Below are positions 25,743-33,794 of a DNA stretch of 64,000 bases, piece after piece. A program made the translations under genes and the position numbers. Numbering within the stretch: position 1 is the stretch's first letter; each line of letters opens with the position of its first letter. Source of the stretch: G963704535 sp963704535 (GTDB lineage: Bacteria; Chloroflexota; Chloroflexia; Chloroflexales; Roseiflexaceae); contig OY969916.1 of the NCBI GenBank assembly GCA_963704535.1, positions 5,952,001 to 6,016,000 on the forward strand. The letters run 5' to 3'. The notes beneath the pieces were generated by a model. That model saw only the letters and a program-made list of their open reading frames with translations. It had not been told where the DNA came from and did not search any database.

Positions 25743-26588
25743 ATGACCGGAGACAAACGGCAGAAAAACCCACAGGCCGCGCCCGCTCGCCTGGAGCTTG
25801 AAGACGTCACCGTCGCCTATAGTGAACGCCCGATCCTGCACGACGTGACCTTCCAGGTCCCGCATGGGGCGCGGGTCGCCGTGGTCGGCCCGAATGGCGC
25901 CGGCAAATCGACGCTGTTCAAGGCGCTGGTGGGGCTACTACCGCTCCGCAGGGGGCGGGTGCTGATCCACGGGCTGCCGCTGGGTAGCCACCAGGACTGC
26001 GTCGCCTACGTGCCGCAGCGTGAAGAGGTGGACTGGCGCTTTCCAGTGACCATCGCCGATGTGGTGATGATGGGGCGCTACGGCCGGCTGGGATGGCTGC
26101 GGCGCCCAGCCAAGCCTGACCACGCGATCGTCGCCCGCAGCCTGGAGCAGATGGGCATCGGCCATCTGGCCGGCCGCCCGATCGGCGAGCTCTCCGGCGG
26201 GCAGCAGCAGCGCGTATTTCTGGCCCGCGCGCTGGCACAGGAGCCGCACATCCTGCTGATGGACGAGCCATTCACCGGCATCGACGCTTCCACGCAGGAG
26301 GCCACGCTGGCGCTGCTCGACCAACTCCAAGCCCAGCATGTCACCGCGATCATCTCGACCCATGACCTGGCCCTGGCGGCCAGCCGCTTCGATCTGGTGG
26401 TGCTGCTCAACCGGCGGCTGGTCGCCTACGGCCCGCCCGAACAGGTCTTCACGCCGCAGTCGCTGACCGAAGCATTCGGCGGGCAGGTGCTGCTGCTCCC
26501 CGGCGGCGCCGCCGTCGTTGATCGCTGCTGCCCGGCCGATCATGACCTTGTCGAACCGCTGGAAAGTAAGGGACATCGTGGAACCTAG
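25743..26588 (+). CDS. Zinc/manganese-type ABC importer ATPase
   Basis: 281 residues. Walker A GPNGAGKST at about 49-57, Q-loop YVPQREEVDWRFPVTIADVVMMGRYG (typical for the ZnuC/MntA metal group), signature LSGGQQQR, Walker B ILLMDEPF and switch histidine in STHDLA. Energises the permease encoded next. A TATAAT at 25691-25696 may be its -10 box but the -35 is weak. The binding protein is not in the window. Confidence 0.88.
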   Translation: MTGDKRQKNPQAAPARLELEDVTVAYSERPILHDVTFQVPHGARVAVVGPNGAGKSTLFKALVGLLPLRRGRVLIHGLPLGSHQDCVAYVPQREEVDWRFPVTIADVVMMGRYGRLGWLRRPAKPDHAIVARSLEQMGIGHLAGRPIGELSGGQQQRVFLARALAQEPHILLMDEPFTGIDASTQEATLALLDQLQAQHVTAIISTHDLALAASRFDLVVLLNRRLVAYGPPEQVFTPQSLTEAFGGQVLLLPGGAAVVDRCCPADHDLVEPLESKGHRGT

Positions 26589-26686
26589 AACGCCGGTCAA
26601 GAATCCACGAATTGCGCGAATATGCGCGAATATTGATACGTTCATTCGCGAAGATTAGCGTTATCCGCAGATCGTTAGGCAGGATT

Positions 26687-27532
26687 ATGTTCGATTGGCT
26701 GACGACCCCGCTAGCGTACAGCTTCATGCAGCGCGGCCTACTGGCCTCGATCCTGGTCGGGGTGCTGTGCGCGATCATCGGCTGCTACGTGGTGCTGCGC
26801 TCAATGGCCTTCATGGGCGACGCGATGGCACACGCGATCCTGCCCGGCGTCGCCATCGCCTACCTGCTCAAGGGCAACCTGCTGGTCGGCGCGCTGGTGG
26901 CGGCGGTGATCGTCGCGCTGGGAATCGGCTTCTTTTCGCGTCAGGGGGCGATCAAGGAGGATACCGCGATCGGCATCTTGTTCGCGGCGGCGCTGTCGCT
27001 CGGCGTGGTGCTGATCAGCACGATCAAGACCTACGCGGTCGATCTGACCCACATCCTGTTCGGCAATGTGCTGGGCGTGGCCGCCGGCGACCTCTGGCTC
27101 ACCGCCGGGTTGGGCCTGCTGATCCTGGCCACGATCGGGCTGCTGTACAAGGAGTTCCTGGTGATCTCATTCGACCCGGTGCTGGCCGCGACGCTGCGCC
27201 TGCCGGCCGAACTGCTGCGCAACCTGATGCTGATTCTGCTGGCGCTGACGATCGTCGTGTCGCTCAAAATCGTCGGCGTCGGGCTGGTGGCGGCGATGCT
27301 GGTCACGCCAGCGGCCACGGCCTACCTGCTGGTGCGGCGCCTGCCGGCGATGATGGCGATCTCGTCCGCGATTGGCGCGTTCTCCGGCATCGCCGGGCTA
27401 TACATCAGCTTCTACTGGAACGTGGCCTCGGGCGCAGCGGTGGTACTGACGGCGACGGCGATCTTCATGCTGGTGTTTCTGCTGGCGCCGCGGCAGGGGC
27501 TGGTGTGGCGATCACTACGGAGAGCTGCGTGA
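26687..27532 (+). CDS. Zinc/manganese-type ABC importer permease
   Basis: 281 residues from ATG 26687 (GGCAGGA 3-5 nt upstream); the longer in-frame start at 26612 runs through AT-richer repetitive sequence. ABC-3 family with 8-9 membrane segments (LLASILVGVLCAIIGCYVVLRSMAFMGDAMAHAILPGVAIAYLL; GVVLISTIKTYAVDLTHILFGNVLG). Pairs with the ATPase gene 98 bp upstream. Zinc, manganese or iron cannot be told apart from the sequence. Confidence 0.85.
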   Translation: MFDWLTTPLAYSFMQRGLLASILVGVLCAIIGCYVVLRSMAFMGDAMAHAILPGVAIAYLLKGNLLVGALVAAVIVALGIGFFSRQGAIKEDTAIGILFAAALSLGVVLISTIKTYAVDLTHILFGNVLGVAAGDLWLTAGLGLLILATIGLLYKEFLVISFDPVLAATLRLPAELLRNLMLILLALTIVVSLKIVGVGLVAAMLVTPAATAYLLVRRLPAMMAISSAIGAFSGIAGLYISFYWNVASGAAVVLTATAIFMLVFLLAPRQGLVWRSLRRAA

Positions 27533-27622
27533 AACGTGAAACGTGAGGGCGCCGCTACAGGAGTGATGCGGTTATCTACCAAACGTGGTTTCAGCCTTCG
27601 GCAGAGTGGTACTTTTTCTTCC

Positions 27623-27669
27623 TTTTATCGACGATTTTCGCCCGGTTCGGGCGAAAATCGTCGATAAAA
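27623..27669. terminator. Perfect 22-bp hairpin with 3-nt loop
   Basis: The arm 27623-27644 (starts TTTTATCGACGATTTTCGCC) is exactly complementary to 27648-27669, loop GTT. GGTACT/AGTACC at about 27608 and 27678 add an outer pair. AAAA/TTTT at the stem base makes it a plausible two-way terminator after the permease gene. Confidence 0.6.
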
Positions 27670-27734
27670 AATGAGTGAAGTACCTTGCTGCCGCAGGCAA
27701 CAGAGGCGTTGAGGACGCCGCCGCGTAAGTCCTG

Positions 27735-28257
27735 TCAAGCAAATTCGTTATACGGCAGCGGGCGCAGCCAGGTATAGGCCAGGCCGGTCACCATCCCGTA
27801 GACGATATGTTGGATGATAAATGAGGGGGCGTAGGTTTCGAGCAGCGTCGGGTTCAACAGCGGGAGGATCACAAAGAAGGCTAGCAGCCAGAGCAGCATC
27901 CCGTAGATCAGCCCGGCCAGCACCATGGTCCCAAAGTCCGACGTCAGGTGCAGCATCCGGCGCATCACGATCCCGAAGATCGCGCCGAACGCCGCCGCAG
28001 CGACGAAGTGGAGCAGCGTGCCGACTAGCACCGGCCCGGCATGGAACCCCGGCAACGCGAGCGCCGCCGGCCCATACACGGCCGCCGCGATCTGCTTCGA
28101 ACTCGAGCCAGATGTCGCCGCCGATCGTGAGCGAGATGATCGCCCCGACGATCGCCATCGCCAGGTCGCCGACCAGCCCGGCGACCATGCCGCCAAGCCC
28201 GACGATATCCGGCAGCAGCGATGCGGCCGGCCTGAGAGCCGGTGTTGAAGTACGCAT
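27735..28257 (-). pseudogene. Small membrane protein with a single-base shift
   Basis: From ATG 28257 (AAAGGAG 8 nt upstream) frame one encodes MRTSTPALRPAASLLPDIVGLGGMVAGLVGDLAMAIVGAIISLTIGGDIWLEF; from about 28098 the sequence continues in another frame as KQIAAAVYGPAALALPGFHAGPVLVG to the stop at 27735. Dropping one base near 28098 gives one protein of about 173 residues with four or five membrane segments. No family name can be given. Sequencing error and real mutation are both possible. Confidence 0.6.
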
Positions 28258-28286
28258 GTGGTTCGCTCCTTTTGCGCTACGCGACA

Positions 28287-28375
28287 GTGGAAAAAAGGGG
28301 GTTTGAGGGGGCAGCCCCCTCAGTCTCCCCCACTCACACTGTAAAGTCGAATGGCGCCGTCCGAAACCTTCTCTA
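28287..28375. repeat. G-rich palindromic element with conserved tail
   Basis: GAAAAAAGGGGGTTTGAGGGGGC-AGCCCCCTCAGTCTCCCC, followed by CACACTGTAAAGTCGAATGGCGCCGTCCGAAAC. The tail recurs at 55781-55855. Confidence 0.75.
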
Positions 28376-28526
28376 ATACTCAGACCAGTCACGTCTTAGC
28401 GATTCGTCAGCGAGCCCGTGGTGGAGGTGGAGCGATGCGGATGTGAGGAGTGTGGGTTGTAGAGCAGCGAAGTGTTAGAACACCTCCTGGAGAGGATTCT
28501 AACACATTTTTGATAAAAAAACCACA

Positions 28527-29222
28527 TCAACCGAGGCGCCGCCGGGTGGCATTCCAGCGCGGCCAGGGCAACTCGCCGGCGGCGGGGAGCTCCAGCCGGG
28601 CCGCGTCGAAGAGCGGGCCGAGCCGAGCCAGGAACTGCAAGCGCAGCTCACTGGGCGGCGCGGCGAGCACACCCGCCTGGTGCAGGGCGCTCAGGAGCAG
28701 GTCATCGTCAGGGCCAAAGAAACACAGCGTCTCGTCCCACACGGCGGCGACCGCCTCGGCCAACGCCGTGCGGGTGCCGTCAGGCCCCTGGCCGAGCCGC
28801 CGCAGCCAGCCGTTGCCGTGGGCCGCGTGGTAGCGCTCCTCCTCGACGATCTTCTTCGCGCGGCCACGCAGCGGGGCATAGCTCGACTCGGCCAGCCCTG
28901 CCACGACGGCGGTCAGCGCCGCGTCGAAGAGCGCATTGGCGGCGACAAAATCGGCCCAGGAGGGGAACGGCCGATCGAGCAGGCGGGCGAAGCGATCGGG
29001 CGGGCGGTCCTCATCGGCCATATGCTCGGCCATCGCCGGAAACTCGCGCAGCAGCGGCAGCAGCGCGCGGGCATGCCCCAACTCGGCCTGGGCCATCGCG
29101 GCGGCGGCGGTGGCGGCCTCCAGCGTGGGCGCGCCGGTGGCCCACCCGGCGTAGCGCAGCCCAAGCTGGTGCTTGTTATCGGCCAGGATGAGGATGAGAT
29201 CGGCGATCTCTAGTAGGCTCAT
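28527..29222 (-). CDS. paaC: Phenylacetyl-CoA epoxidase subunit PaaC
   Basis: 231 residues. The structural, ferritin-like partner of PaaA in the multicomponent 1,2-epoxidase that starts aerobic phenylacetate breakdown. Typical features: LILADNKHQLGLRYAGWATGAPTLEAATAAAAMAQAELGHARAL and KKIVEEERYHAAHGNGWLRRLG. The last gene of the cluster ECH-paaA-paaD-paaB-paaC, 89 bp after paaB with a repeat in the gap. The reductase subunit PaaE and the ligase PaaK are not in the window. Confidence 0.9.
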   Translation of the reverse strand: MSLLEIADLILILADNKHQLGLRYAGWATGAPTLEAATAAAAMAQAELGHARALLPLLREFPAMAEHMADEDRPPDRFARLLDRPFPSWADFVAANALFDAALTAVVAGLAESSYAPLRGRAKKIVEEERYHAAHGNGWLRRLGQGPDGTRTALAEAVAAVWDETLCFFGPDDDLLLSALHQAGVLAAPPSELRLQFLARLGPLFDAARLELPAAGELPWPRWNATRRRLG

Positions 29223-29252
29223 ATTTGAAAATCCATTTGTCGCTGGAGTTTC

Positions 29253-29301
29253 GTGGTGGAAGGGGATTCTTGAGGGGAGACCCCCTCAAACTCCCCCTTT
29301 G
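29253..29301. repeat. G-rich palindromic element between paaB and paaC
   Basis: GTGGTGGAAGGGGATTC, TTGAGGGG-AGA-CCCCCTCAA and CTCCCCCTTT; flank CGCTGGAGTTT shared with 61871-61942. Confidence 0.85.
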
Positions 29302-29310
29302 TGGAGCGGG

Positions 29311-29529
29311 CTACACTTCGATTACCGTTGTGATCGCCGCGCGCGGCACGACCATCATCTCGATCCAGTTCCACTCGTCGTAGATGCTGCGCGCGTAGAC
29401 CCCGGCCAGATCGGCGTCGGGCGCCTTCACGTAGCCGATGTGATGCAGCGGGTCCTCGGGCTTGCGGCGCGCGAAGACCTCGTAGACCTCGCCATCAAGG
29501 GGGTTAAGCATAATCTGCTGTTCACTCAT
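29311..29529 (-). CDS. paaB: Phenylacetyl-CoA epoxidase subunit PaaB
   Basis: 72 residues from ATG 29529. The small subunit that bridges the PaaAC heterodimers. Residues EVYEVFARRKPEDPLHHIGYVKAPDADLAGVYARSIYDEWNWIEMMVVPR are characteristic. An in-frame extension to 29565 would add residues read from the 7-mer repeat and is unlikely to be native. No ribosome site can be seen because the AATCTCC repeat ends 5 nt before the ATG. Slightly shorter than usual (about 90). Confidence 0.88.
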   Translation of the reverse strand: MSEQQIMLNPLDGEVYEVFARRKPEDPLHHIGYVKAPDADLAGVYARSIYDEWNWIEMMVVPRAAITTVIEV

Positions 29530-29533
29530 AGCT

Positions 29534-29585
29534 TTGGAGATTGGAGATTGCCAGAGGCGTTCCATTCTCCAATCTCTAATCTCTT
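29534..29585. repeat. Inverted tandem 7-mer repeat (AATCTCC family) before paaB
   Basis: GGAGATTGGAGATT faces CTCCAATCTCTAATCTC across about 18 nt. Lies immediately upstream of the paaB start codon. Confidence 0.85.
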
Positions 29586-29598
29586 CTAAGACGATACC

Positions 29599-29650
29599 GT
29601 GGTGGAAAGGGGATTCTTGAGGGGCGGCCCCCTCAAACTCCCCCTTTCCA
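29599..29650. repeat. G-rich palindromic element between paaD and paaB
   Basis: GTGGTGGAAAGGGGATTC, TTGAGGGG-CGG-CCCCCTCAA, CTCCCCCTTTCC, then AATAGTCTCTAAA, a tail like that after the 24679 array. Confidence 0.85.
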
Positions 29651-29658
29651 AATAGTCT

Positions 29659-29982
29659 CTAAACGGCGACGCCGAACGCGGCCAGTTCATCCCTGGCTTC
29701 CTGGCTCAACATGCGCTTGCTCCAGGGTGGGTCCCAGACAATCTCGACCACCACGTGCTCGACCCCCGCCTCGCGCAGCAGCCGCTCGCGCACGTCTTCG
29801 AGGATGAACTCGGCGCACGGGCACCCCATCGAGGTATAGGTCAGCTTCACATGCGCCGTCCCACCATCGAGCCACACGCCGTAGATCAGGCCCATATCGA
29901 CCAGGTTCAGCGGCAGCTCCGGGTCGGCCACATCGCGCAGCGCCTCAAGCAGGACTAGATCAATCTTGTACGTAGGTGTCAT
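29659..29982 (-). CDS. paaD: Phenylacetate pathway protein PaaD (MIP18/DUF59 family)
   Basis: 107 residues. A DUF59/MIP18-family protein thought to help iron-sulfur or di-iron maturation of the PaaABCE epoxidase. Landmarks: LREALRDVADPELPLNLVDMGLIYGV near the N-terminus, TYTSMGCPCAEFILEDV with the conserved cysteines, and IVWDPPWSKRMLSQEARDELAAFG. The start codon ATGACA lies inside the tandem 7-mer repeat 29981-30031, so its ribosome site, if any, is repeat-made. The gene lacks the C-terminal zinc-ribbon extension of longer PaaD proteins. Confidence 0.88.
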   Translation of the reverse strand: MTPTYKIDLVLLEALRDVADPELPLNLVDMGLIYGVWLDGGTAHVKLTYTSMGCPCAEFILEDVRERLLREAGVEHVVVEIVWDPPWSKRMLSQEARDELAAFGVAV

Positions 29983-30031
29983 TTGTCAGTTGTCATTTGT
30001 CAGTTGCAATGAACAACTGACAAATGACAAG
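29981..30031. repeat. Inverted tandem 7-mer repeat carrying the paaD start codon
   Basis: TCATTTGTCAGTTG (two 7-mers, twice) faces CAACTGACAAATGACAA. The paaD ATG is part of the left arm. Confidence 0.85.
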
Positions 30032-30062
30032 GCAGAGTTCTCTTCTACTTTACAATGTGGGT

Positions 30063-30105
30063 GAGCTATTTTAGAGGGGAGGCCCCTCTAACTCTCCCTT
30101 TCCGA
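30063..30105. repeat. G-rich palindromic element upstream of paaD
   Basis: TTAGAGGGG-AGG-CCCCTCTAA and CTCCCTTTCC. A variant in which both arms changed together (TTGAGGGG to TTAGAGGGG, CCCCTCAA to CCCCTCTAA), which is compensatory pairing. Confidence 0.8.
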
Positions 30106-30119
30106 AACTAAACGGACGA

Positions 30120-31052
30120 TCAGGCGGCGATCAGGTTCCGCAGCTCGTGGTGCCCGCGCTGGATCGCCGCGACGAACTCACGGTTGGCGGGGCCGCGCGC
30201 GCGCCAGCGCTTGATCACCTCGTCCCAGGAGCTTAGCGAGCTGAAGTCCCACTGCTTCTTCTCGGCGTCGAACTGGCATGGGAACGGGAAATCGAGCGCG
30301 TACACGCCGCGCTCCTCGTCGTAGTGGGCCGGCACGCGGATGCCGACCTTCTGGCAGAACGGCACCGCCGTCCCCAGCCACTGCTGGCGCAGCGTATCGT
30401 TCGAGCTGCCCTTGAGGCCGTAGGTCAGTTGGCCGACGTTGTGCTTCAGATCGTCGGGGAGCCCGAACCACTCGACCGTCAGCGGAAACATCCAATCGAC
30501 TGCCGCCTGAATCAGCGCGCGGCCCTCCTCGCTCTGGCACATCCGCGTCATCCACTGCTCGCCGTGGCGCAGGTGAAACGTCTCCTCTTTATCGACCTTC
30601 ACCAGCGCCCGCTTCCATGGGCCGAACGAGGTGCTGCGGAATACGTCGCCCAGCAGAATGTAGCCGGCGCGATCGTAGAACGCATTGGCGACGATCAGCT
30701 CCTCCCAGCGGTCCAGCGGCACATCAAAGGCATAGGGATGCTTGAACTGCTCCGGTCGGCGGTCGTACAGCAGCGCCTCGGTATCCACACCAATATCGCG
30801 CAGCAGCCGGTAGGCGATATGGGCGTGGCCCAACTCATCCTGGATGATGCCCATCGCCGAGATGAAATTGTTGATCGCCGGCGCGCTCTTGGCGGCCCGG
30901 TAGTACGACGGCGCGCTGATCAGCTCAGTGTCGGCCGAGACCGTCAGGATGCGGATCAGCGTCTGCCGGTAGTCCTCGGTCATCTGATCGACGTGCTCGA
31001 CCAACCACCCGGCGTCGAGCCGCTCACGCAAGTATTGTTCAGTTACTGTCAT
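30120..31052 (-). CDS. paaA: Phenylacetyl-CoA epoxidase catalytic subunit PaaA
   Basis: 310 residues. The di-iron monooxygenase subunit that epoxidises the ring of phenylacetyl-CoA. Ferritin-like helices carry the metal motifs: ELGHAHIAYRLL (E..H) and KEETFHLRHGEQWM (EE..H..H). ATG 31052 is chosen; an in-frame extension to 31106 would be read from the tandem 7-mer repeat. That repeat ends at the start codon, so no normal ribosome site is visible. Second gene of the cluster after the hydratase. Confidence 0.93.
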   Translation of the reverse strand: MTVTEQYLRERLDAGWLVEHVDQMTEDYRQTLIRILTVSADTELISAPSYYRAAKSAPAINNFISAMGIIQDELGHAHIAYRLLRDIGVDTEALLYDRRPEQFKHPYAFDVPLDRWEELIVANAFYDRAGYILLGDVFRSTSFGPWKRALVKVDKEETFHLRHGEQWMTRMCQSEEGRALIQAAVDWMFPLTVEWFGLPDDLKHNVGQLTYGLKGSSNDTLRQQWLGTAVPFCQKVGIRVPAHYDEERGVYALDFPFPCQFDAEKKQWDFSSLSSWDEVIKRWRARGPANREFVAAIQRGHHELRNLIAA

Positions 31053-31218
31053 GTCAGTTGTCCGTTGTCCGTGGTCAGTTGTCAGACTTCCATGCATTAC
31101 CCGCACAACGCACGTATAAACATGTGAGTGGGGTTATTCTTGAGGGGCGGCCCCCTCAAACTCCCCTTTTCACGCGAGTTGTCAGCCGCAACGGACAACT
31201 GACAACTGACCACGGACT
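31050..31218. repeat. Composite repeat: 7-mer arms around a G-rich palindrome
   Basis: Left arm TCAGTTGTCCGTTGTCC... (31050-31083) and right arm ...GGACAACTGACAACTGACC (31181-31218) share 19 nt in inverted order. Between them (31084-31180) is a copy of the 95-bp subtype also found at 51670-51770. Confidence 0.85.
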
Positions 31219-32013
31219 CTACTTACCTTTGAACTCAGCCTTGCGCTTCTCGATGTAGGCGGCCAGGCCCTCCTTGGCGTCCTCGCTCTGGAAGAGCTGC
31301 TGCTGAAGCTCGCGCTCCAGCGCCAGCGCCGTCTCGAACGGGATCTCGGCGCCGGTCTGTACCGCCCGCTTGATCAGGCCCACCGCCTTGCTGGCCCGCG
31401 CCGGCGGAGCGAAGCCACGCGCGTAATCCAGCACCCGGCTCATAAAGGTGGCCAGATCGCCCTCGTAGATCTCGTTGACCAGGCCGAGGGCCTGACCTTC
31501 CTCGAAGCTGAGCAGCCGCCCGGTCGTCATCATCTCGATCGCGCGGCTCTTGCCCACGATCCGCACCAGCCGCTGGGTGCCGCCGGTGCCCGGCAGCACG
31601 CCCAGGTTGATCTCGGGCAGGCCGACCTTGCCGGCGTTCTGCCGGGCGATGCGTAGGTCGCAGGCCATCGCGATCTCCAGGCCGCCGCCGACCGTGTGGC
31701 CATTGAGTGCGGCGATCGTCAGCTTCGGCGTCTGCTCCAGCCGGTTGAGCGTCTCATTGGCGTGCAGGCAGAAGTAATACTTAAACTTCGGCGTGACCTC
31801 GTTGAGCATATTGATGTTCGCGCCGGCGCAGAAGAACTTCTCGCCGTTGCCGCGCAACACGATCACATGCACGTCGTCATCGAAGCGAGCCTGCAAAATC
31901 GCCTCGTCGAGGTCGCGCATCATCTGGTGGGTGTAGGTGTTGGCGGGGGGATCGTTCAGTGTGAGGATGGCAACACCGCGGTCGGCTTCGTAGTTGACGA
32001 GCTTGTCCGCCAT
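31219..32013 (-). CDS. Enoyl-CoA hydratase/isomerase of phenylacetate cluster
   Basis: 264 residues, crotonase fold. Oxyanion-hole segments FFCAGANINML (about 60-70) and NGHTVGGGLEIAMACDLRIA (about 105-124); catalytic glutamates are expected near 115 and in LPEINLGVLPGTGGTQRL, both present. Because it begins the paaA-D-B-C cluster, a PaaF/PaaG/PaaB-like role in ring opening or beta-oxidation is likely, but which one is not settled. GAAAGGAG lies 7 nt before the ATG. A TATACT at 32054-32049 (minus strand) may be the -10 box of the cluster. Confidence 0.87.
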   Translation of the reverse strand: MADKLVNYEADRGVAILTLNDPPANTYTHQMMRDLDEAILQARFDDDVHVIVLRGNGEKFFCAGANINMLNEVTPKFKYYFCLHANETLNRLEQTPKLTIAALNGHTVGGGLEIAMACDLRIARQNAGKVGLPEINLGVLPGTGGTQRLVRIVGKSRAIEMMTTGRLLSFEEGQALGLVNEIYEGDLATFMSRVLDYARGFAPPARASKAVGLIKRAVQTGAEIPFETALALERELQQQLFQSEDAKEGLAAYIEKRKAEFKGK

Positions 32014-32059
32014 TGGGCAGCTCCTTTCGCATAGTATCGGAGGGGCTCAGTATACCTGA

Positions 32060-33349
32060 TCATGAGCTTTTTTGCACACGCGGCACATACACGATCTGGT
32101 CCTGCCCGCCGCCCGGCTGCGCCCCATCGAAGACCTCCAGCCGCTTCAGCCCAGTCGGGTCGAAGGCGTGGATCGACAGCTCGTGCAGCTCAAGCTGCCC
32201 GCCCTCGTTCGCCAGCAGCACCAGCGCCGTCTCGCCGTCGCGCCAGGCCAGGTCGCGGAAGGCAGGCCCCAACCCCTGCACGCCGATATCGATCCGCTGC
32301 TCGCCGGAGCCGTCAGCACCCACGGCGTAGACCGATGTCACCGGCGTGTCGTACGTCTCGGCGGCGGCGTACAGCAGCCGCGCCCCGTCGGGCGACCAGC
32401 GCAGCGCCTTCACAAAGCCCTGCCGCTCCGGCGCGATCGTCGTCACCTGGCCACTGACGACATCCAAGATCGCAACCTCCATCGTCGGCGTGCCGCCGAT
32501 CGGCACCTCCCCAGTTACCAGCGCCAGCCGCGCGCCGTCGACCGTGGGCGCCGCCCTCAGGTAGCGCTCCACCGCCAGCGACCGAGTCGCGCCATCGGCT
32601 GGGTCCACCAGGAACGGCCCCTGCGGCGGCGCGTCCGAGGCCCACAGCAGATGCTCGACCAGGATGCCGGTCGGAGTCCAACCTATCGGCCGGGGCATGA
32701 GCGAAAGCGTGCCATCCTGCTGCGGGAGGGTATTGCCCTCCTGGAGCGTGCGAACCGCACCGCTGGCCAGGTTGAGCACCTGTAGCCGCCAGTCCTGCCC
32801 CTCGATCATCGTGAACGCCAGCGCGCCGCTGTCGGGCGCGAAGCTGAAGCCGACCGGATTGCCAGCCGTGCCCTCGGGGAACGTCCGAACGACGCCGCTC
32901 ATATCCAGCACCACCAACTGGTCCTGATCGCCCACATACGCCACATGCGAGCCATCGGGCGCCGCCACGACCGCGTACGTGATCGCCGGAAAACCCAGCG
33001 GCTGGGTATCGAGCGACCGTATCTCCCGACCGACTGCGACGATCGTCGCCCCGGTACGCACCCAAATGGCGCTGGCGGGCAGCAGCGCGATCGGCTCAGC
33101 CGGAGCGGCGGTCGCCGTCGGCGGGACGCTCGTCGGCGGGACGCTCGTCGGCTCAGGGGCGACCGTCGCCGGGATGCTCGTCGTGGGGACGACGGCAGGA
33201 AGGGCGGTCGCGGGCGCCGCCGACGGCGGGGCGCTCGTGGCGGGCGCAGCGGTGGGCTGACCCACCGAGCCTGGCACCTCGCACCCAGCGGCGATCAGCG
33301 CCAGGCCCAGCGAACCGGCGATCAACCAGGATGTAGATGTTCTCCGCAT
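32060..33349 (-). CDS. Lipoprotein with beta-propeller (TolB/WD40-like) repeats
   Basis: 429 residues. Lipobox LGLALIAAGC, then a Pro/Thr/Ala-rich linker with repeated SVPPT units (about 30-85), then repeats of about 40-50 residues of the type APDGSHVAYVGDQDQLVVLDMSG, APDSGALAFTMIEGQDWRLQVLNLASG, SPDGARLLYAAAETYDTPVTSVYAVGADG, which build a propeller. Exported and lipid-anchored; binding partner unknown. GGGAG lies 7 nt before the ATG. Confidence 0.8.
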   Translation of the reverse strand: MRRTSTSWLIAGSLGLALIAAGCEVPGSVGQPTAAPATSAPPSAAPATALPAVVPTTSIPATVAPEPTSVPPTSVPPTATAAPAEPIALLPASAIWVRTGATIVAVGREIRSLDTQPLGFPAITYAVVAAPDGSHVAYVGDQDQLVVLDMSGVVRTFPEGTAGNPVGFSFAPDSGALAFTMIEGQDWRLQVLNLASGAVRTLQEGNTLPQQDGTLSLMPRPIGWTPTGILVEHLLWASDAPPQGPFLVDPADGATRSLAVERYLRAAPTVDGARLALVTGEVPIGGTPTMEVAILDVVSGQVTTIAPERQGFVKALRWSPDGARLLYAAAETYDTPVTSVYAVGADGSGEQRIDIGVQGLGPAFRDLAWRDGETALVLLANEGGQLELHELSIHAFDPTGLKRLEVFDGAQPGGGQDQIVYVPRVQKSS

Positions 33350-33370
33350 GGGCTTCTCCCTTTCATTTTA

Positions 33371-33436
33371 GAGACTGTTTGAAAAGGGGGGAGTTTGAGG
33401 GGAGCGCCCCTCAAGAATCCCCTTTCCACCACAGAT
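33371..33436. repeat. G-rich palindromic element
   Basis: GAGACTGTTTGAAAAGGGG, GAGTTTGAGGGG-AGCG-CCCCTCAAGAATCCCCTTTCC, then ACCACAGATC, a tail shared with the pair at 39841-40025. Confidence 0.85.
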
Positions 33437-33794
33437 CATAGGCGAGGCAATGCCTTTTCAAAGAGTTTCTCACGGGCTCGCCGGCATGGCCGAATCATAC
33501 GCAATAGCGTTTCGGGAAGGAATTATGCCCAGGTTACAGGGACGTGAAGAGCGGATGCCACTGCGGGTCAGCAGGGTATCAGGTTGGGGCCGGGGCGCCG
33601 GGCGGTGCGGAGCATCGAGCAAGACGTGCGACGGAACATACCTGACGGCTTGTTAGTGTGTCTATCTTTCGCTACCCATCCGCAACAATTCTGTATTGAC
33701 GCACTGCACCGCCGCTCATATCATAATCGGTGCGAATGATCACTGTGCATTCGCGGAATGATGGTGCGTCACTACGCGAAAGAGCAGCAACCCC
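33437..33794. other. Intergenic region before PAS-STAS gene
   Basis: 358 bp. Only a promoter (33696-33724) is convincing. A 68-codon open frame at 33450-33656 has no ribosome site and low-complexity Arg/Gly composition, so it is not called. Confidence 0.5.
33696..33724 (+). promoter_or_regulatory. Sigma70-type promoter of the PAS-STAS gene
   Basis: TTGACG (33696-33701), 17-bp spacer, TATCAT (33719-33724), about 70 nt upstream of the ATG at 33795. Confidence 0.6.

Noticed and set aside
30120..31106. Longer PaaA start at 31106
   Set aside because: The added residues are repeat-derived (TTDHGQRTTD) and the conserved protein begins at MTVTEQYL.
33450..33656. 68-codon frame in the gap before the PAS-STAS gene
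   Set aside because: No ribosome site, no coherent domain, overlaps the promoter region; treated as non-coding.
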